A stretch of 64,000 nt of DNA from Vicugna pacos (lineage: Eukaryota; Chordata; Mammalia; Artiodactyla; Camelidae), in the NCBI RefSeq assembly GCF_048564905.1, contig NW_027328740.1:73784662-73848661 (forward strand), read 5' to 3'. The notes under the pieces were generated by a model. The model did not search any database and had not been told where the DNA came from. It worked only from the letters and a program-made list of their open reading frames with translations. The position numbers and the translations under genes are program-made. Each line of letters begins with the position of its first letter. Position 1 is the first letter of the stretch. This document shows positions 12,795 through 25,450 of this stretch, piece by piece.

Positions 12795-12878
12795 TTTTAA
12801 ATGGAGTTAATGGGGACTGAACTGAGTGCCTCATGCATGTTAAGCACTTACTCTCCCAAATGAGGTATAATCTCCTCC
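12795..12878 (-). mobile_element. Camelid tRNA-derived SINE, diverged
   Basis: The string aatggggactgaactgagtg, then cctcatgcatgttaagcact, then ataatctcctcc follows the same reverse tRNA pattern as the copy at 1.4 kb, with more changes and a small loss in the B-box side. Confidence 0.7.
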
Positions 12879-13179
12879 GTGATTTTTGTTAAAATTTACT
12901 TTCTTAGTTTACAGAGGTAAGAGGCCTCTAATTCTTTTTCTGGAGACTTGTCCATGAACCTGTAAATCTATAATTAATGGACAAAATTTGGTTTATTAAA
13001 AAATCATTAGAATATTCTGCAATTCATCCAAAAAGAAATGCTCATTGACTTAAAATGTTTCTCCTTTAAGGGGATTTCTCCTGTTTGGTCTAGCTTAATT
13101 TGTTAACAGCCATCCTCATCATCATAATGACCAAACTCACTGTGAGTGGACACCTACCTAAGGCTAAAATGTTTTCCTC

Positions 13180-13340
13180 ATGTTTTAATTCATAGCAGGT
13201 GTTTGATTGTAGGTATCAGTGTCTCCTTTTTTGCAGCTGAGGGATTGAGAGATGGAGCAGCTTGTCCCAATTACACGCAGCAGGCTGTGGCTAGCTCGGT
13301 GCTGGAACCCAGGCTGCACAGAATGCATTCTTAATTGCTC
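13180..13340 (-). repeat. MIR-type SINE fragment
   Basis: Reverse MIR: ttttttgcagctgagggatt (the gatgaggaaactgag part), cttgtcccaattacacgcag, then gtgctggaacccaggctgc. It was briefly considered as an exon because one frame is open for 62 codons. Confidence 0.6.
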
Positions 13341-13499
13341 CTCTTATCAGCCTCCCGTTAAGTGGTTACCCGAACACCTGTGACTCCATAAACGGCCGAG
13401 TTTAGTGACCTCAGACTGATGAGGCCTTGAAAGGAGAGACACCATTGAGAAGTTGAGACAGAGTGGCAGAAATTAAAATTGTTCATTTTCACAAATTTT

Positions 13500-16260
13500 T
13501 AATTCTCAGGTAATTACATAAAAAGTTATTTTTTTTATTTTAGTGCTCTGTAAGCACTAAAAACAAAACATTAAAAATAATTATAGTGCAAAAGAGAAGT
13601 GAGCTCTTAAAGTCCAACCACTGCTAATGATGTTGCTTGTTTTTCTCTTGTGGCCCTTTTTGACAGAAACACTTACAAAGACTGAATTGGTTTTATGTAG
13701 TTTTAATATGGAAGAAAAGATTGTCAGTGAATATTGTAAGAAAAGTCTTTACTCTTTTCTTTCCTGTTGATGAATATGTACTTTATTTTCATGGCTTATG
13801 TACATTTCCTCATTTGTGAAATTTGAGTAATATCGTTTAATTTGTCTGACTGTGAGAGGTAGATGCCTTGTATACAAAGAACCCAAGAGGTGCTTAATAA
13901 AAGTGTGCTGTCACAATGACAGATATTTTAGAAGGATCAACTCTGAATACTAAAGAGTGTCGCTTATTTCTGATACATATTCAATATGTATTTGTATGAT
14001 ATATTTGAATATGGTTTAAAGTAACAAGGATTCATTTTTTTTTTTGGTGTAGTATGAAGTTTTAATGAAATCTGTATCATTCTAGTGAGACAGGGACTAG
14101 TTAAATTGCCTTAATCAGATGACCTTGAAGATTATTTACACAGAATATGTATTGTTACAAATCAGAATTTATGTTGCCGTGTAACCATCCACTCAGACAT
14201 TTAAATTCGTGGGATTCTGACCAGATCCGTTAAGTTTAGTAAAATCCATATTGATCATTTTCAGGGAATAAACTCCTCTATTTTGTGATTAAAGAAAATT
14301 TTGATTTTTTTCTACATTCTTAACAGGTTTAAAATATCAAAACATTGATTTGACATGTCACTTTTTTAATAGAGAGAATAAAGCTCATGCTGTTTTATTA
14401 TGTAAATAAATGTTTTTGTATGGCAACAAAATTGTATGATATCCTGGCTCTTTTAGTATTTTGCAAGATACTTAGATAACCTACTGTTGGAAAAATACAA
14501 ACGTGAATTTTATGAATATAGGCCTAGTACAGATCTGTTGGTTTTTGCTACAGTGCAAGACATGAGGCATAGGAGAACTTTGCTGCTGATTGCCAGGAGG
14601 ACAGATCCCATGTCTCAGTTTCCCCTCCTGTAAAATGAAGTGGCTGAACTGGATTCTTTCCTCTTCTAAGATGAGTTTCCATGAGCCTATATCTTCTGTT
14701 TATATTCAGGAGTATTAGCAATATCAGATTAAATACTGAATATCCCTCCTTTCCCCCGAATCAAAGTGCAGCATGTGCTATATAAGTTTTATTTATCTGA
14801 TTCTCGTTACTGATCCTACAGGCAATTTTTGTGTTGCATCTTTCCTGGTAACCTGGAAGGTCATTTTACCCATAGGTGGCACTGTTGCACCTACTTACAG
14901 TCTTAACTTTCCTGTTTGTAAAAGGAGGCTTAAACAACGTTATTTTATTTTGATTACTTTACTTAATGCTTCAGAATAGCCCAATGTCCATTATGTCTGT
15001 CTAACTGGAAAAGTTATTCTGCTTATATCTTAGATTTATTCTGTCATCTCACTGTGAACATTTCAGACTTGCTGTGCAAACAATAGCAAAATCGGGCTTT
15101 TCTTCTAGTGTTAGAAACCAGTGAGCCGGGATTTTATAAAACAGCTAGAAGCGGCATCTGGAGGACCTTAAAGGTGAAAAGTGTATTGAGTTCCCTGAGT
15201 TTTGACCCCGCCGCTGTGTGTTAATTGGTGGTAGGAGATTTGGTACATATACGAAGGGGTGTAGTTTTTGATATGGTTTGCCTGCACGCGCTGCCACTGA
15301 GCCACTTGAGCCTGAGTCAGTTCGTTTTGAGTTTTTCCCTCGTCTGTGAGATGGGGACATTCGTATCTGATTTGTAGAATTGTGAGAATTAGAAATTATG
15401 TGCAGTGTTTACCACAGTGTGTATGTCAAGAGGGCTCTTAAACTTTAGCTGCTGTTTTGTGTGAAGCCATCATTTGAGAGTCTTTGGCAATTACTAAGAA
15501 ACAGGAAAATAAGAAGAGATGGTTTTATGATGAAAGATATTTGAGGAGGTTCCATAGTTCCTATACCCATAATTTAGCATCAGCAGAGTCAGAACTGTTA
15601 CACAGTCGCCCTAAACCAACGTTAAGCCACAGAATTATTTGTTACTTCATATATTTTGGGGTTTAAGGAGATCCAATACTTATACATATGTTGTCTCCAG
15701 CAGCCTACTGAGAGATGACACAAAAGAGTAGACAGGCAATAAATGTCTTCTTTGTTACTGATGAAGCCACGTTCTCCATGAACTTCAAGGCTGTGGGAAA
15801 ATGCGTGTCATGATACTGTGTCCCAGAAATACAGACTCACCCTGTCCCATGTAGCTCTGGGCCACAGCGAGCCTTCCCTTGAGAAGACCTGCCCTTTCAT
15901 GCACAGGGCTTTCCTGACATGGAGCTGAGCATCCCGCGTGCTTCCCAATGGTGACCAACACTGGAGTGAAAGGAAGGGTTTCACATGCCCTGCTTGTCTC
16001 CCCGGACTCACACCTCACTCTGTTAGTGTAATGAGTGCTAGCTGTGGGCCAGGGGCCAGGGGTGTGAAGGGAGAAGCACCCTCCATGGCCCAGAGGAGTG
16101 GTTAGGAGACATCCACTCCCTCAGTTTAAACAGGTGGTTGGATGGAACATAAGGGTGCTCCCCAAGAGTGTGTAAAAGGAGAAATAAGGATTTTATTTGG
16201 GACTTAGGCTAGCCAGGAAACACATAAGATGATTAGAGGGGACACTTGTAAAACAATTTG
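13500..16260. other. A/T-rich gene-free stretch
   Basis: Mostly A/T-rich unique-looking DNA with a probable MIR relic at 15290-15440 (agccacttgagcctgagtca and ctcgtctgtgagatggggac). No exon, promoter or structured RNA is supported. Confidence 0.5.
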
Positions 16261-16261
16261 A

Positions 16262-16490
16262 TATTAAGTTGACATTTGTTGAACACCCAAAATGTGCTAC
16301 ATTCTTTTCTGAGCATTTTACAGAAATGAATCCTTCAATCTTCTCAACAAGCGAGTAAGGAAGGTTTGATTGTTATCCCAGTTTTACAGTGTGGAAATTG
16401 AGGCACACAGAGGGTAATTAAGTTGGCAAAATCACAGAACTAGTAATTGGCAGAGCTGGTATTTAAACCCTGGCTGTCTGGTTTTGAGGT
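16262..16490 (-). repeat. MIR SINE, nearly full length
   Basis: The best-preserved MIR here. In order it shows acatttgttgaacacccaaa, tgagcattttacagaaatga, ttatcccagttttacagtgt, gaaattgaggcacacagagg, then gcagagctggtatttaaacc. All parts of the reverse MIR consensus are present. Confidence 0.85.
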
Positions 16491-17920
16491 TCCCAGAGAT
16501 GGGCTTTGGGTGTTTAGCATTATCGACATCCCTGAATCTTTATACCTCTGTGCATCAGTTAGCCTAGAAAGGACAGGGAAAGGAGTGTTACACAGGAGCT
16601 CATAGTCATTTCTTGGCCGCTGTCCACGGAGAGTGCACCGTGATTGGCGTTAATTGACTTCTGGGCAGTAGATCTGTTCGTATAATAGAAATATAGTCCA
16701 TTGAATTAATCTAGAAACCCTTCCTGCTCCGTTTCTGTCCATGCTTGCCATGTGACTGCCTGCCCGTGATTGGGCCGTGGAGGAGAAAATGTACTCATGG
16801 TTGAACTCTGATATTTCAGTCTGGTTCATAGATTCACGTCTTCTGTTACATTAAAAATTTAAGTTTCTGGTTTCCTTGCATCAGTGTCTCATGAGCTTGG
16901 TTAATGTGAAACCAGTCCATGGGAGCCCAGGGATGATGACGGTATAATTTCTGAGCACGTTGAGGCACTTCTACCCGTGCAGACGTGGCTGGAGGATGTC
17001 CAGCTTCCTCACTGATTTCCCCCAACAGCATGGTCCTCTCCCACCCCTGGATGTGAGGTTGGGAGCTCTCTGAGTAGGCCAGTCAGAGGCCGAGTCCACC
17101 AATCAGAAAATGATGAAGTACCTGGAAGTGGGCTTAATAGAAGACAAGGGCTTCCAGGTTGTCAGATGGGCTGTTCGAGTCCATTTGGTGAAAAGCTGTC
17201 CACTGTCTGTGGTTGAGCTACTTCTTTGCTGTTGAAAAGTCTGGAGTAGATGAAGGGATTTTAAAAAGCAGAAAGGAGTGATTTCAGGTGGTACGTCCAC
17301 ACCGGTGAGAAGTGATGAATGACCGCCTTTGTGAGTCATAGACAGTCTTACAAACTTCATAAACCAGCTTTAAAAGCTCTTCCATCTGAGTGCACTTCAT
17401 ATGGGGTCCAGATCATCACTGGTCGCACTGTGAGGGCAAGTAACTGATAATGGCAGAAAGGACACGGAGGCATCAAAAAGGTCTCAGTCACTTTCCCTGT
17501 TTAAAGGATGCAGCACAGTGTAATATATTTTAGCTGGTTTTTCACTGAAAAGTTTTTAGTGTTTTCTGGGACTCCCCAGTGCCCCAAGGTTCCATGCAGC
17601 TGGGTGTCCCCTCAGTGCAGCTCTGTCAGCGCTTGCCCTGGGCTGACGCGGTGTCACGGGGAGCAGGACAGTCAGCGTCCCCGGCTCCTCCGAGCTCCGT
17701 CTCCTCATCCGCAGAGCCGGGTTTCTCATCCGTGTCTACTTAGTAGGGTTGCTGAGAATCACACGTGATGCTTCAGGTGTGACTTTTGGTTGTCTCTGTG
17801 ATTGGCATATAGTTAATATTTGATAGAAACACTTGTTTTTTTTAGTATAATTGTAGCACCTAGATTGCAGTGGTTTTTAGTCTGCATTTTTTATAACTTT
17901 ATTCTTATTTTTAAATATGC

Positions 17921-18019
17921 ACTTATTTTTATTTATTTTTTTTGGAGGTACTGGGGACTGAAGCCAGGACATTGTGCATGCTAAGCAGGTGCTCTACAAC
18001 TGAGTAATACACACCCTCC
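17921..18019 (-). mobile_element. Camelid tRNA-derived SINE (vic-1 type)
   Basis: A t-rich tail is followed by ggaggtactggggactgaag, ccaggacattgtgcatgcta, agcaggtgctctacaactga and acaccctcc. On the minus strand the A and B boxes are recognisable. Confidence 0.85.
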
Positions 18020-18418
18020 TTTTCTGCACTTGAAGGTAAATATTGCTATACACAAAATAGCTCTTAAACACCATCATGGGACCTAGTCACTGTATAGACA
18101 ATTGAACACGTATACTATTTCAATAGGAATAAATGTTTTTGAGACATACATTTCTGAATCTGTTAATGTGCTTAAAAACGATCATAGGTAGTGATAAACA
18201 CGAATCTTTGATCCAGTACTTCTTAGAGACTGTTTTGCCATCAAGGGAAATTACATTCTACAGAGAAGGCTAATTGGGTCTCTTTGATATTTAGATGGTT
18301 TAGCAGATGATGAAGGCTTTCAAAAGCTGACAGTTTTGTATTTTAAAGTAACTACAAAGTTACCTTCTACAAGTTGTAAGTACTAAGCTTGTGAAGTGCC
18401 CAGTAATCCAGGGGGTAT

Positions 18419-18447
18419 GTGTCTGTGTCTGTGTCTGTGTCTGTGTG
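18419..18447. repeat. (GTGTCT)n short tandem repeat
   Basis: About four and a half copies of gtgtct or the equivalent phase, ending in gtgtgaac. Confidence 0.9.
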
Positions 18448-21400
18448 AACGTTGGTGTGTGTGATTTCAGGAAGGTAGAAAGAAATTCCATATAGACTTC
18501 TGATACCTTTCTCCTCCATTTCAAGGTGTTGGCATATATTTACACTAATAAATTGATATTCAGTTGTCATTTGGCATATTGGGAATAAGACTTTCTCATA
18601 CTTGTTTCAGAAGGATTAGGGAGCATGAGCTTAGGAAATGGGAGGAGATAGAGGCAGGGAGGTTCTTTAAACTTTGTGCAGAATTAGAAACAGTAACTTT
18701 TCTCTTTTCTTCTAAAGCAAACTGGCACTGAATTGTAACATACTATTACTCAGAATTGCTTTTCTGATCAGATACATGTACCTCAGATTTTTAAATGCAA
18801 CATGAATGATGAAATGTGTTTTAGCAGTTATTTTTAAAAGTAGTCTCTTTTCAAGTAAAAGGCTATAGCCTGTTCTTTCTTCTAGCGGTACAAGAAATTC
18901 TCATTGTTCTGTTGCAATGATCTATGTGCTTACTTTCTTTTTTTTTTTTTTCTTTAAGTGCTTTTTTCATTGTGGTTTGAATGAATGTTTAAAATTTCTG
19001 GATTTTGATCTTTAGAACATGCTGATTTCTCAGAACTGTTAAAAACCTGATTGTTCACTGCTCTTTGTTTGGTGGGGCACCCTATTGATTTCTGTTGTCT
19101 GTTAAAGAGTGAAATTCTTCCTCTAGCCTGCAGATCATTAAGTGAATGGTTTGCAGTGTGCCTTTAAAATTATTTGTATGCATTGAGCATGTTTGTCCAG
19201 TGAATTTTAAATTGACTCATTGTAATGACTTTGATTTGATTCTGTGTCTTTTGCTCCTCTCCACAAGAATTTGAATTGTCTGTTGCATTTTGTATACGTG
19301 TTCTTTACAGGGGAAGAAATTTTGCATTTTTTACAGAGGTGGGTTTTCCTATCCCCTCTGAATGCCTTCTAAAATTGATACAATAAAAATCAGTTATTGC
19401 AGTGCATAAATATTTCATAAATTATTTTTTGGCATAATCAGAAACAATGACCAAGAATGATAATAAAAAATACGAAAACCTTCCTTCCTTTGAAGAATAG
19501 AAATCAGGTAGTCAGGCTCCCTCATGCTTTGTGCCTGACACACTTAATCTCATGTCATTGTGTATCATGATTCGGAGATGGTATTGTTTCAGGTTTATAG
19601 ATTTTTGTTTTAACATTTGTGTTGAATTCTTTCTCCAGGCTGATGTTTCCTGTTGGGTTTGTGGAAAGAGTAGAAGGGAAAAAAATACTTTGTTTTGTTT
19701 TCAGGAGGCCTGAGTTGATGGGAAAAGAGTTGAGGGTGGGCTGAGGAAAAGAGTGACACTCCCTCTCCTCCTGGTTGAAATTGATAAACAAAGAAATCAA
19801 TTAAGTATATCGATATTTGACCAAAAGAAGTTAGCGAGCCCAAACTGGCTAGAAATGCACAATGGAAATTACTGAATTCAGCTTCAGAATGAGGTGCTTT
19901 ACCAAGTAGAAGCAGCTTAGAGCAATCAGAAAATCAGTAATATGATGAGATATAAATGGAATATTATATCTTTTATTGCTGAAACTTTTCTACGTTAAGT
20001 TGTGTAGAGCTAAAATTAAGTTTCAATCACCAGGAGTTAAGAGAGTGAGTGGTACTGTAGGATCGTTATTCACGGATGTGCCTAGACCCTGATAGAGTGG
20101 CTGAAGATGGCAGGAAGAGACCCACATCCAGGATTTTCATCCTAGGGTGTCCTCCATAATGGTTCCATGTGGAAGCAGATGATTGGGTTAACAAATTGTA
20201 ACACACCCCAGTCGCCTCTGAATTTTAAGAAGAAAAAATATGCTTTGATACTGCTTTACAAGCAAGTTCCTGTGCATCCTCACTCCAGACGCCTTGCCTT
20301 AAAAAGCAGAGACAATGCTTTACTTGTGTAGTTGAGGTTTTAGATAGCACTCTGCTGGTTGTAAAGCAAGGACCGAGACCCTCAGCTATAAACGCTGGGC
20401 TTGTGTGTTGTTAGATAATGTATTATCCCCAAAACAAGGACCTGGCTGGTCTGGTGGTCTGCTTTTTAATGAACATATCTAAAAATGTATCTTGTTCCCC
20501 TCACCCCATGACTTCCCTAAAGATACACTAATCCTTTGTACTCATTGTGTATTCTACAATCTCTGCCTCATCCTGTCTTTCCCGAATTTCCTCCTTACTA
20601 TCTCACAACTGTTAACGAAGTTTTCCTTTGATTATACCCTATAAATATGGGAGCATTTGAGAGGCTTATGGAGATGGCTCCCTAATCCCTCTCGATTTCT
20701 TGACTTTTTCCACAGAGTCTTGAATAATCATTCCTTGTCAGTAAGACTTCTTCCAGCCAGAACCCACAGTTCCAGGTGAGAAGGATGCAGGCTTTATCTC
20801 TCCTACCGGAGGCAGAGACAGAAGAGAATTGAGATATGCTCCCCCGTGATCCCTTCCTGCCCCAGGTCTACTGCAGTTCACCTGCAGCCTTCTGGCCTCT
20901 GCTCAGAGGGCCTCTGTCCCAGGACTGACCTCAGCGTTTTCTTCCCTTGTCAATATTTCCTGTGCCTTTCAGAACTTGGTCTCTTCTCTGCAATTCAAAC
21001 CTGGCAGATGTGATGGTGGTCAGCGTGCTGGTGGGCAGTCCTTTGGGGACCCCCAGGAGCCATGCTGATTCTCCTTAGTCTCTCAATCGGGGTTACAGAA
21101 CAGTCGAGCACAGAAGGAAGCCCATTCTCGAGATGTCAACAGAGCATTTCATCACTTTCATTTTATTTTTCAATTTTTGGTGGAGAAATTATTTGTAGTG
21201 AACTGTTCCAGATATTTGCCGCCTGCTTTCCTCATCACCATTCCTTGTTGTCTCTGGTGCTAGTTTTATAAACCAGGTTTCTTCTCTGGTCATTTCTGGC
21301 AGCTGGGCTTGCCGAATCCTTGATCTGTATTTGAAACAGAATGCTTCCTCGTGATGTCAAGGTGATTTTCCTATTTCTGAATATTTCGTGTACACTCAGC

Positions 21401-21539
21401 AACTGTTTCAAGTGAAATGCTCTTGTCCAATTTCGGTTAACTCACATTTGCTGATCTCCTGCTTTCATGCTGAGAGCAGTTTCTTTTTCCTCTAATAAAA
21501 GTTAGCAATTTGCATTTACTATGGAAGATACTGGCCCAA

Positions 21540-22600
21540 GGTCCTTTTGTTCTTAAGAGTTTTAATACAATTCACCCATTAAAATGTACATCGGTTTTTA
21601 CTCTATGCCCAGAATTGTGCGTCCCATTCAATCTTAGAATATTTTCATCCCCCCAACAGGAAGCCCTGTATGCATAAACAGACATTCCCATCTTCCCCAT
21701 CCTCCCCCAGCCCCAAGGAGCCACTTTTCTCTCTGTGGATTTGCCTGTGCTGGACATTTCATGTAAATCGAGTCACTTCATATAAGTGGAAACGTCTATT
21801 GTGACTGACTTCTTTCACACTGAGTAACGTTTTCAATATTTGCTCATGTTGTGGCCTTAGTCACTATTCTATGCTATGCTATTGCTGAATAACATTCCAC
21901 TCTATGGCTGGGCCCCACTGTTTACCCATTCATCAGGTGATACGCATTTGGGTTGTTTCTGTTTTTGGCTGTGATGAGTAATGTCGCCGTGAACACTCAT
22001 GTGGTATTATTTATGTGGATATTTGTTTTCAGTTCTCTTACGTGTGTGCCCAGAGAGCAGAATTGCTGGGTAAGTCAGAAACGAAATATTCAACTCTCTG
22101 AGGCCCTGCCAGGCTGTTTTCCAAAGTGGCCACGCTGTGTTACATCCTCATCAGCAAGGGCTGCGTGCTCCGCTTCCTCTGTGTCCTCTTTAGTGCTTGT
22201 TACGCTTTTTTTTTATTATACCCTATTGTAGTGAGTGTGAAGCGGTTTCTCCTAGTGGTTTTGACTTGATTTCCCTTACAGCTAATGCTATTGAACATCA
22301 TTACATTGTGTTTTATGGACATTTGTATATTTTCCTTGAAAAATACCTTTTCAGATACTTTATTAACCTTTTAATTGAGTTGCCCTTTTATTGTTGAGTT
22401 GTAGGGGTTTTTTTTCTTCATTTTGAGATACAAATTCCTTACCAGATAAGTGATTTGAAAAAATTTTCTCCTCTGTGTTGTTGTTTCACTTTCTGGATGG
22501 TGCCCTTTGAAGCAAAGTTTTAAATTTTGATGAACTGCAATTTGTCTCTGTTTTCTTTGTTTCTTGTGCTTTTGGGGTATTATTTAAACTCTGAGGTATT
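21540..22600 (-). mobile_element. L1 fragment, old
   Basis: Reverse L1 landmarks occur in order: acattccactctatggctgg, ccattcatcaggtgatacgc, tttgggttgtttctgttttt, agcagaattgctgggtaagt, ccaaagtggccacgctgtgt and, further in, ctttctggatggtgcccttt. This covers the 3' end into the C-terminal part of ORF2. It is diverged, with no long open frame. Confidence 0.8.
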
Positions 22601-22624
22601 TTATTTAAGCTTTTATATATAAAA

Positions 22625-22790
22625 TAACTTAATTCTTAGGACCGTTATAGGAGATGGGTGCAGTTGTTGTCCCCAGTCTATGGATAGGAGACTGAGATGC
22701 AGAAAATTTCACTGAAATATCAGTGTCACATCTACCTAGTGCTGTGGGATTTCAGACCCTCATGTTTGTCCCCAGCATTTGTGATCTTCA
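22625..22790 (-). repeat. MIR-type SINE fragment
   Basis: Reverse MIR: aacttaattcttaggaccgt, ttgtccccagtctatggata, ggagactgagatgcagaaaa, then a late ctgtgggatttcagaccctc. Confidence 0.55.
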
Positions 22791-24289
22791 CCACCATGCT
22801 CCACTACTGCCTGGAATCGTTAATGAAAATGACTTTCATTTTTTGATTTCTTGTTAGTTTGTTTTCTCATTGGGGACCTCATCTCCTTATTTTCCTTTCG
22901 GATATCAGTGTAGATTTATTTTAGGTCTCATGTAGGCAGAAGCATTGCTATCAGTTAACTTCTTTATTACTCACTCTCCAGTGATGATTGTTGCTAGTTG
23001 ACCTAACCAAGTCATGCTTAAGTCTTTCCTGCTAATGACACTAAAAACAGTCATGACTTATAGAATGCTCAAAGAAAGTACTTGATTGATTTTATTTTGC
23101 TACCCAATCAAACCAATCAAGTAAAAACCCCAGTGTTGACACAGACTATAAGCCCTCCAGAATAGGATCACTGTCTTCCTTCTGTTTCATTTATTTGGTC
23201 ACAGTGTCTGGATAGTGACTTGCTGTCCAGCAGTTTTGTGAGGATATGGTGCTCGTGAATCATTGTAAGGACAGAATTTTGACAACAGACTGTGTTGTTC
23301 ATTTCACAAGGGAAAAGATAATATAGAAATACTGCTCAGATCTATTTTAAAATTAAGCTTGGAATTTTGAGAAGAATTCAAGAAACCATACAAAGCTCTT
23401 TTTCACTAATTTTAGATCTATCTTAGACACATATGGTTACATAGCAGAGTAAGTTATCAAGTACATTTGACAATAGGAGTGTAATATTGATTATTTGTTT
23501 TAGTTGAAATATTCTACCTGGGATAAAGTAATCAGTGCCCATAAATGAACAAATATGTTTGTATTTCTATGCAACATGGGAGCAGAGTTCATGTTTCTAT
23601 ATAATATGTATGACTGTGTGTTTTAATCTGTCTGTCAGTGTTTTTATAGTTTTTCAGCAATGTTGTAACTTCAGAATTCTTCTAACATATTCACTCCCGA
23701 TACTACTGCAGTTTGTACTGTGTATCCTATCTTATGCATGGGATTCCACTGTCCCCTCAGTGAGGAATTTCCTCTCCTATTGAGCTAGTAGCAGAGTTAA
23801 AGGAACAGTGATTTCAAGGCCTTTGCTCTCCACGTGTTCGCAGTTTCCTGTCAATCACGATTTTCTCTTTCTTGTGTTTTCATTGTGCAATTAGAATTTT
23901 TGAAAATAATTATTAATATGTTTCACCAGTCTTCCTAGAAATTTGATGTGTTTGTGCTTTTCAGTTTTCAATTTATGAAAATTGTAAATGCAGACTTGTT
24001 TTTAAGTGGTCCTTTTTCACTAGATATTTGTTTACCTCTTTATAGTTAAAATAATTTTCCCCAATGAATGAATCGGTGTGCATGTTTTAAAAGATACTTT
24101 AGTTTTTATTTTTCTTATTCTAACAGGTATATTCGTTGTACAGAATTTAGAAAATAAGGATAAACACAATAATACCTTAAAAATGGCCTCTAATCTCACT
24201 TGTAGATACAGTTGTAATGTTTGAAATTGAGAATTACAAGTCCTTTCACTTTGTTCTACTCTTTCAGGTACGTTTTGGTTACTGAGACC

Positions 24290-24540
24290 CTCGAATTCCC
24301 ATATGAATTGTAGCAGAAGCTAGTCAGTTATTGCTGAGGAGCCCGCTGGGATTGTGATCAAGACCACGTTGTATGTGTGCTTCACTCTGGGGAGCACTGC
24401 CATCCCAAGAATATTGTCATGTGATCCAGGAATTTGTGTGGTTTGTCTTTCCAGGTATTTAGGTCTTCTTTAATTTATTTCAGCAATGTGTATGGTTTAC
24501 ATAGTATTATTTTACTTTAATTTTTGCCTTTATACTGAGG
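24290..24540 (-). mobile_element. L1 ORF2 fragment
   Basis: The segments ccaggtatttaggtcttctt, taatttatttcagcaatgtg and nearby match the reverse of L1 ORF2 between the reverse-transcriptase and C-terminal parts. The rest of the element is missing or not recognisable. Confidence 0.6.
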
Positions 24541-25339
24541 ACAATTGTGCAAGGTACCAAGATTAGAATTGTATTATAGCCCCTCAACTTGCTGCCACCA
24601 TGGACGCTGTGGTCTCTCTTTGCCCTTTGTAAAATCTCGCACAAAATAGGACCTAAGTAACTCTCTCTTGAAAGAATGATTATATGATTGCTGGATGACG
24701 CTTGAGAGTCCTTGTGATGATGTCTTTTTCCCAGACTTTCCCCTCTTCTTAAATATGCCCTTTCTCTTCCTTTCCTCCAGCCTGGGTTTCAGCCTGCCTG
24801 TGGCATTGATTTTCCTTGTCTGTGGACTCTTCTTTTCACTAGTTCATGATAATGTTACATGTCGGCTGTGGAAACTTGCTAGATGTCAAGAAAGAGCAAA
24901 TCCATTGCATGCTAGTATTTTTAGAGTGTGTTATTGAATTATCAATTGAAATTAAATCAGGCTGACCCATTGAGCCATCCCCTGAGCTCTTTTTGCCTTC
25001 CTACAGGTGATACTGCTCTCGTTGCTGCATGTGCCCTTCCCCCAGACTTAGTTTTGGAGTTGAGTAAATCACCATCACTGGAGCCCTCTCTTTAAAAGAT
25101 GAAGAGAACATTTGCTCCTTCTCCCTGCTTGGGGACTTGGATGAGATGAGGTAACAGATAAAGAATGAAGCCCCACCTCATTCTGACCACTGCTCTTTCC
25201 GTTCATTTCTCCAGGGGAAGAGTACAATTCAAAAATATAAAGATTGTGAGCTAATGAAGTATACAAGACAACCGATCATTTATTAAATACACTTTCATGC
25301 CAGAAACAAATGTATTATACACACAAAAAGCACATAAAT

Positions 25340-25450
25340 TACGGTAGTACTGTGGTTACAAACGTGGGCCGAGTTCGAGTCCTGCTCTGGAGTGACAAGT
25401 CCTGTGAAATGGAGAACTTGTAGGTCGGCTTAGCCTCTCCCGGACTTTTT
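25340..25450 (+). repeat. MIR relic with tRNA-like head
   Basis: The string agtactgtggttacaaacgt followed by ccgagttcgagtcctgctct resembles a MIR tRNA-related head with its B box. It does not fold as a tRNA and is followed by the usual MIR body, so it is not a tRNA gene. Confidence 0.5.

Larger units (their letters stand above)
16491..21539. other. Gene-free stretch with one SINE and a short tandem repeat
   Basis: Contains the SINE at 17921-18019 and the hexamer repeat at 18419-18447, both listed separately, and a poly-T near 18940. The rest shows no coding, RNA or structured signal that I can support. Confidence 0.5.

Noticed and set aside
13180-13340. 62-codon open frame considered as an exon
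   Set aside because: The sequence is a MIR relic in reverse, which explains it.
25340-25420. tRNA-like string with a B-box-like gttcgagtcc
   Set aside because: No cloverleaf can be drawn, and the following bases continue as MIR.
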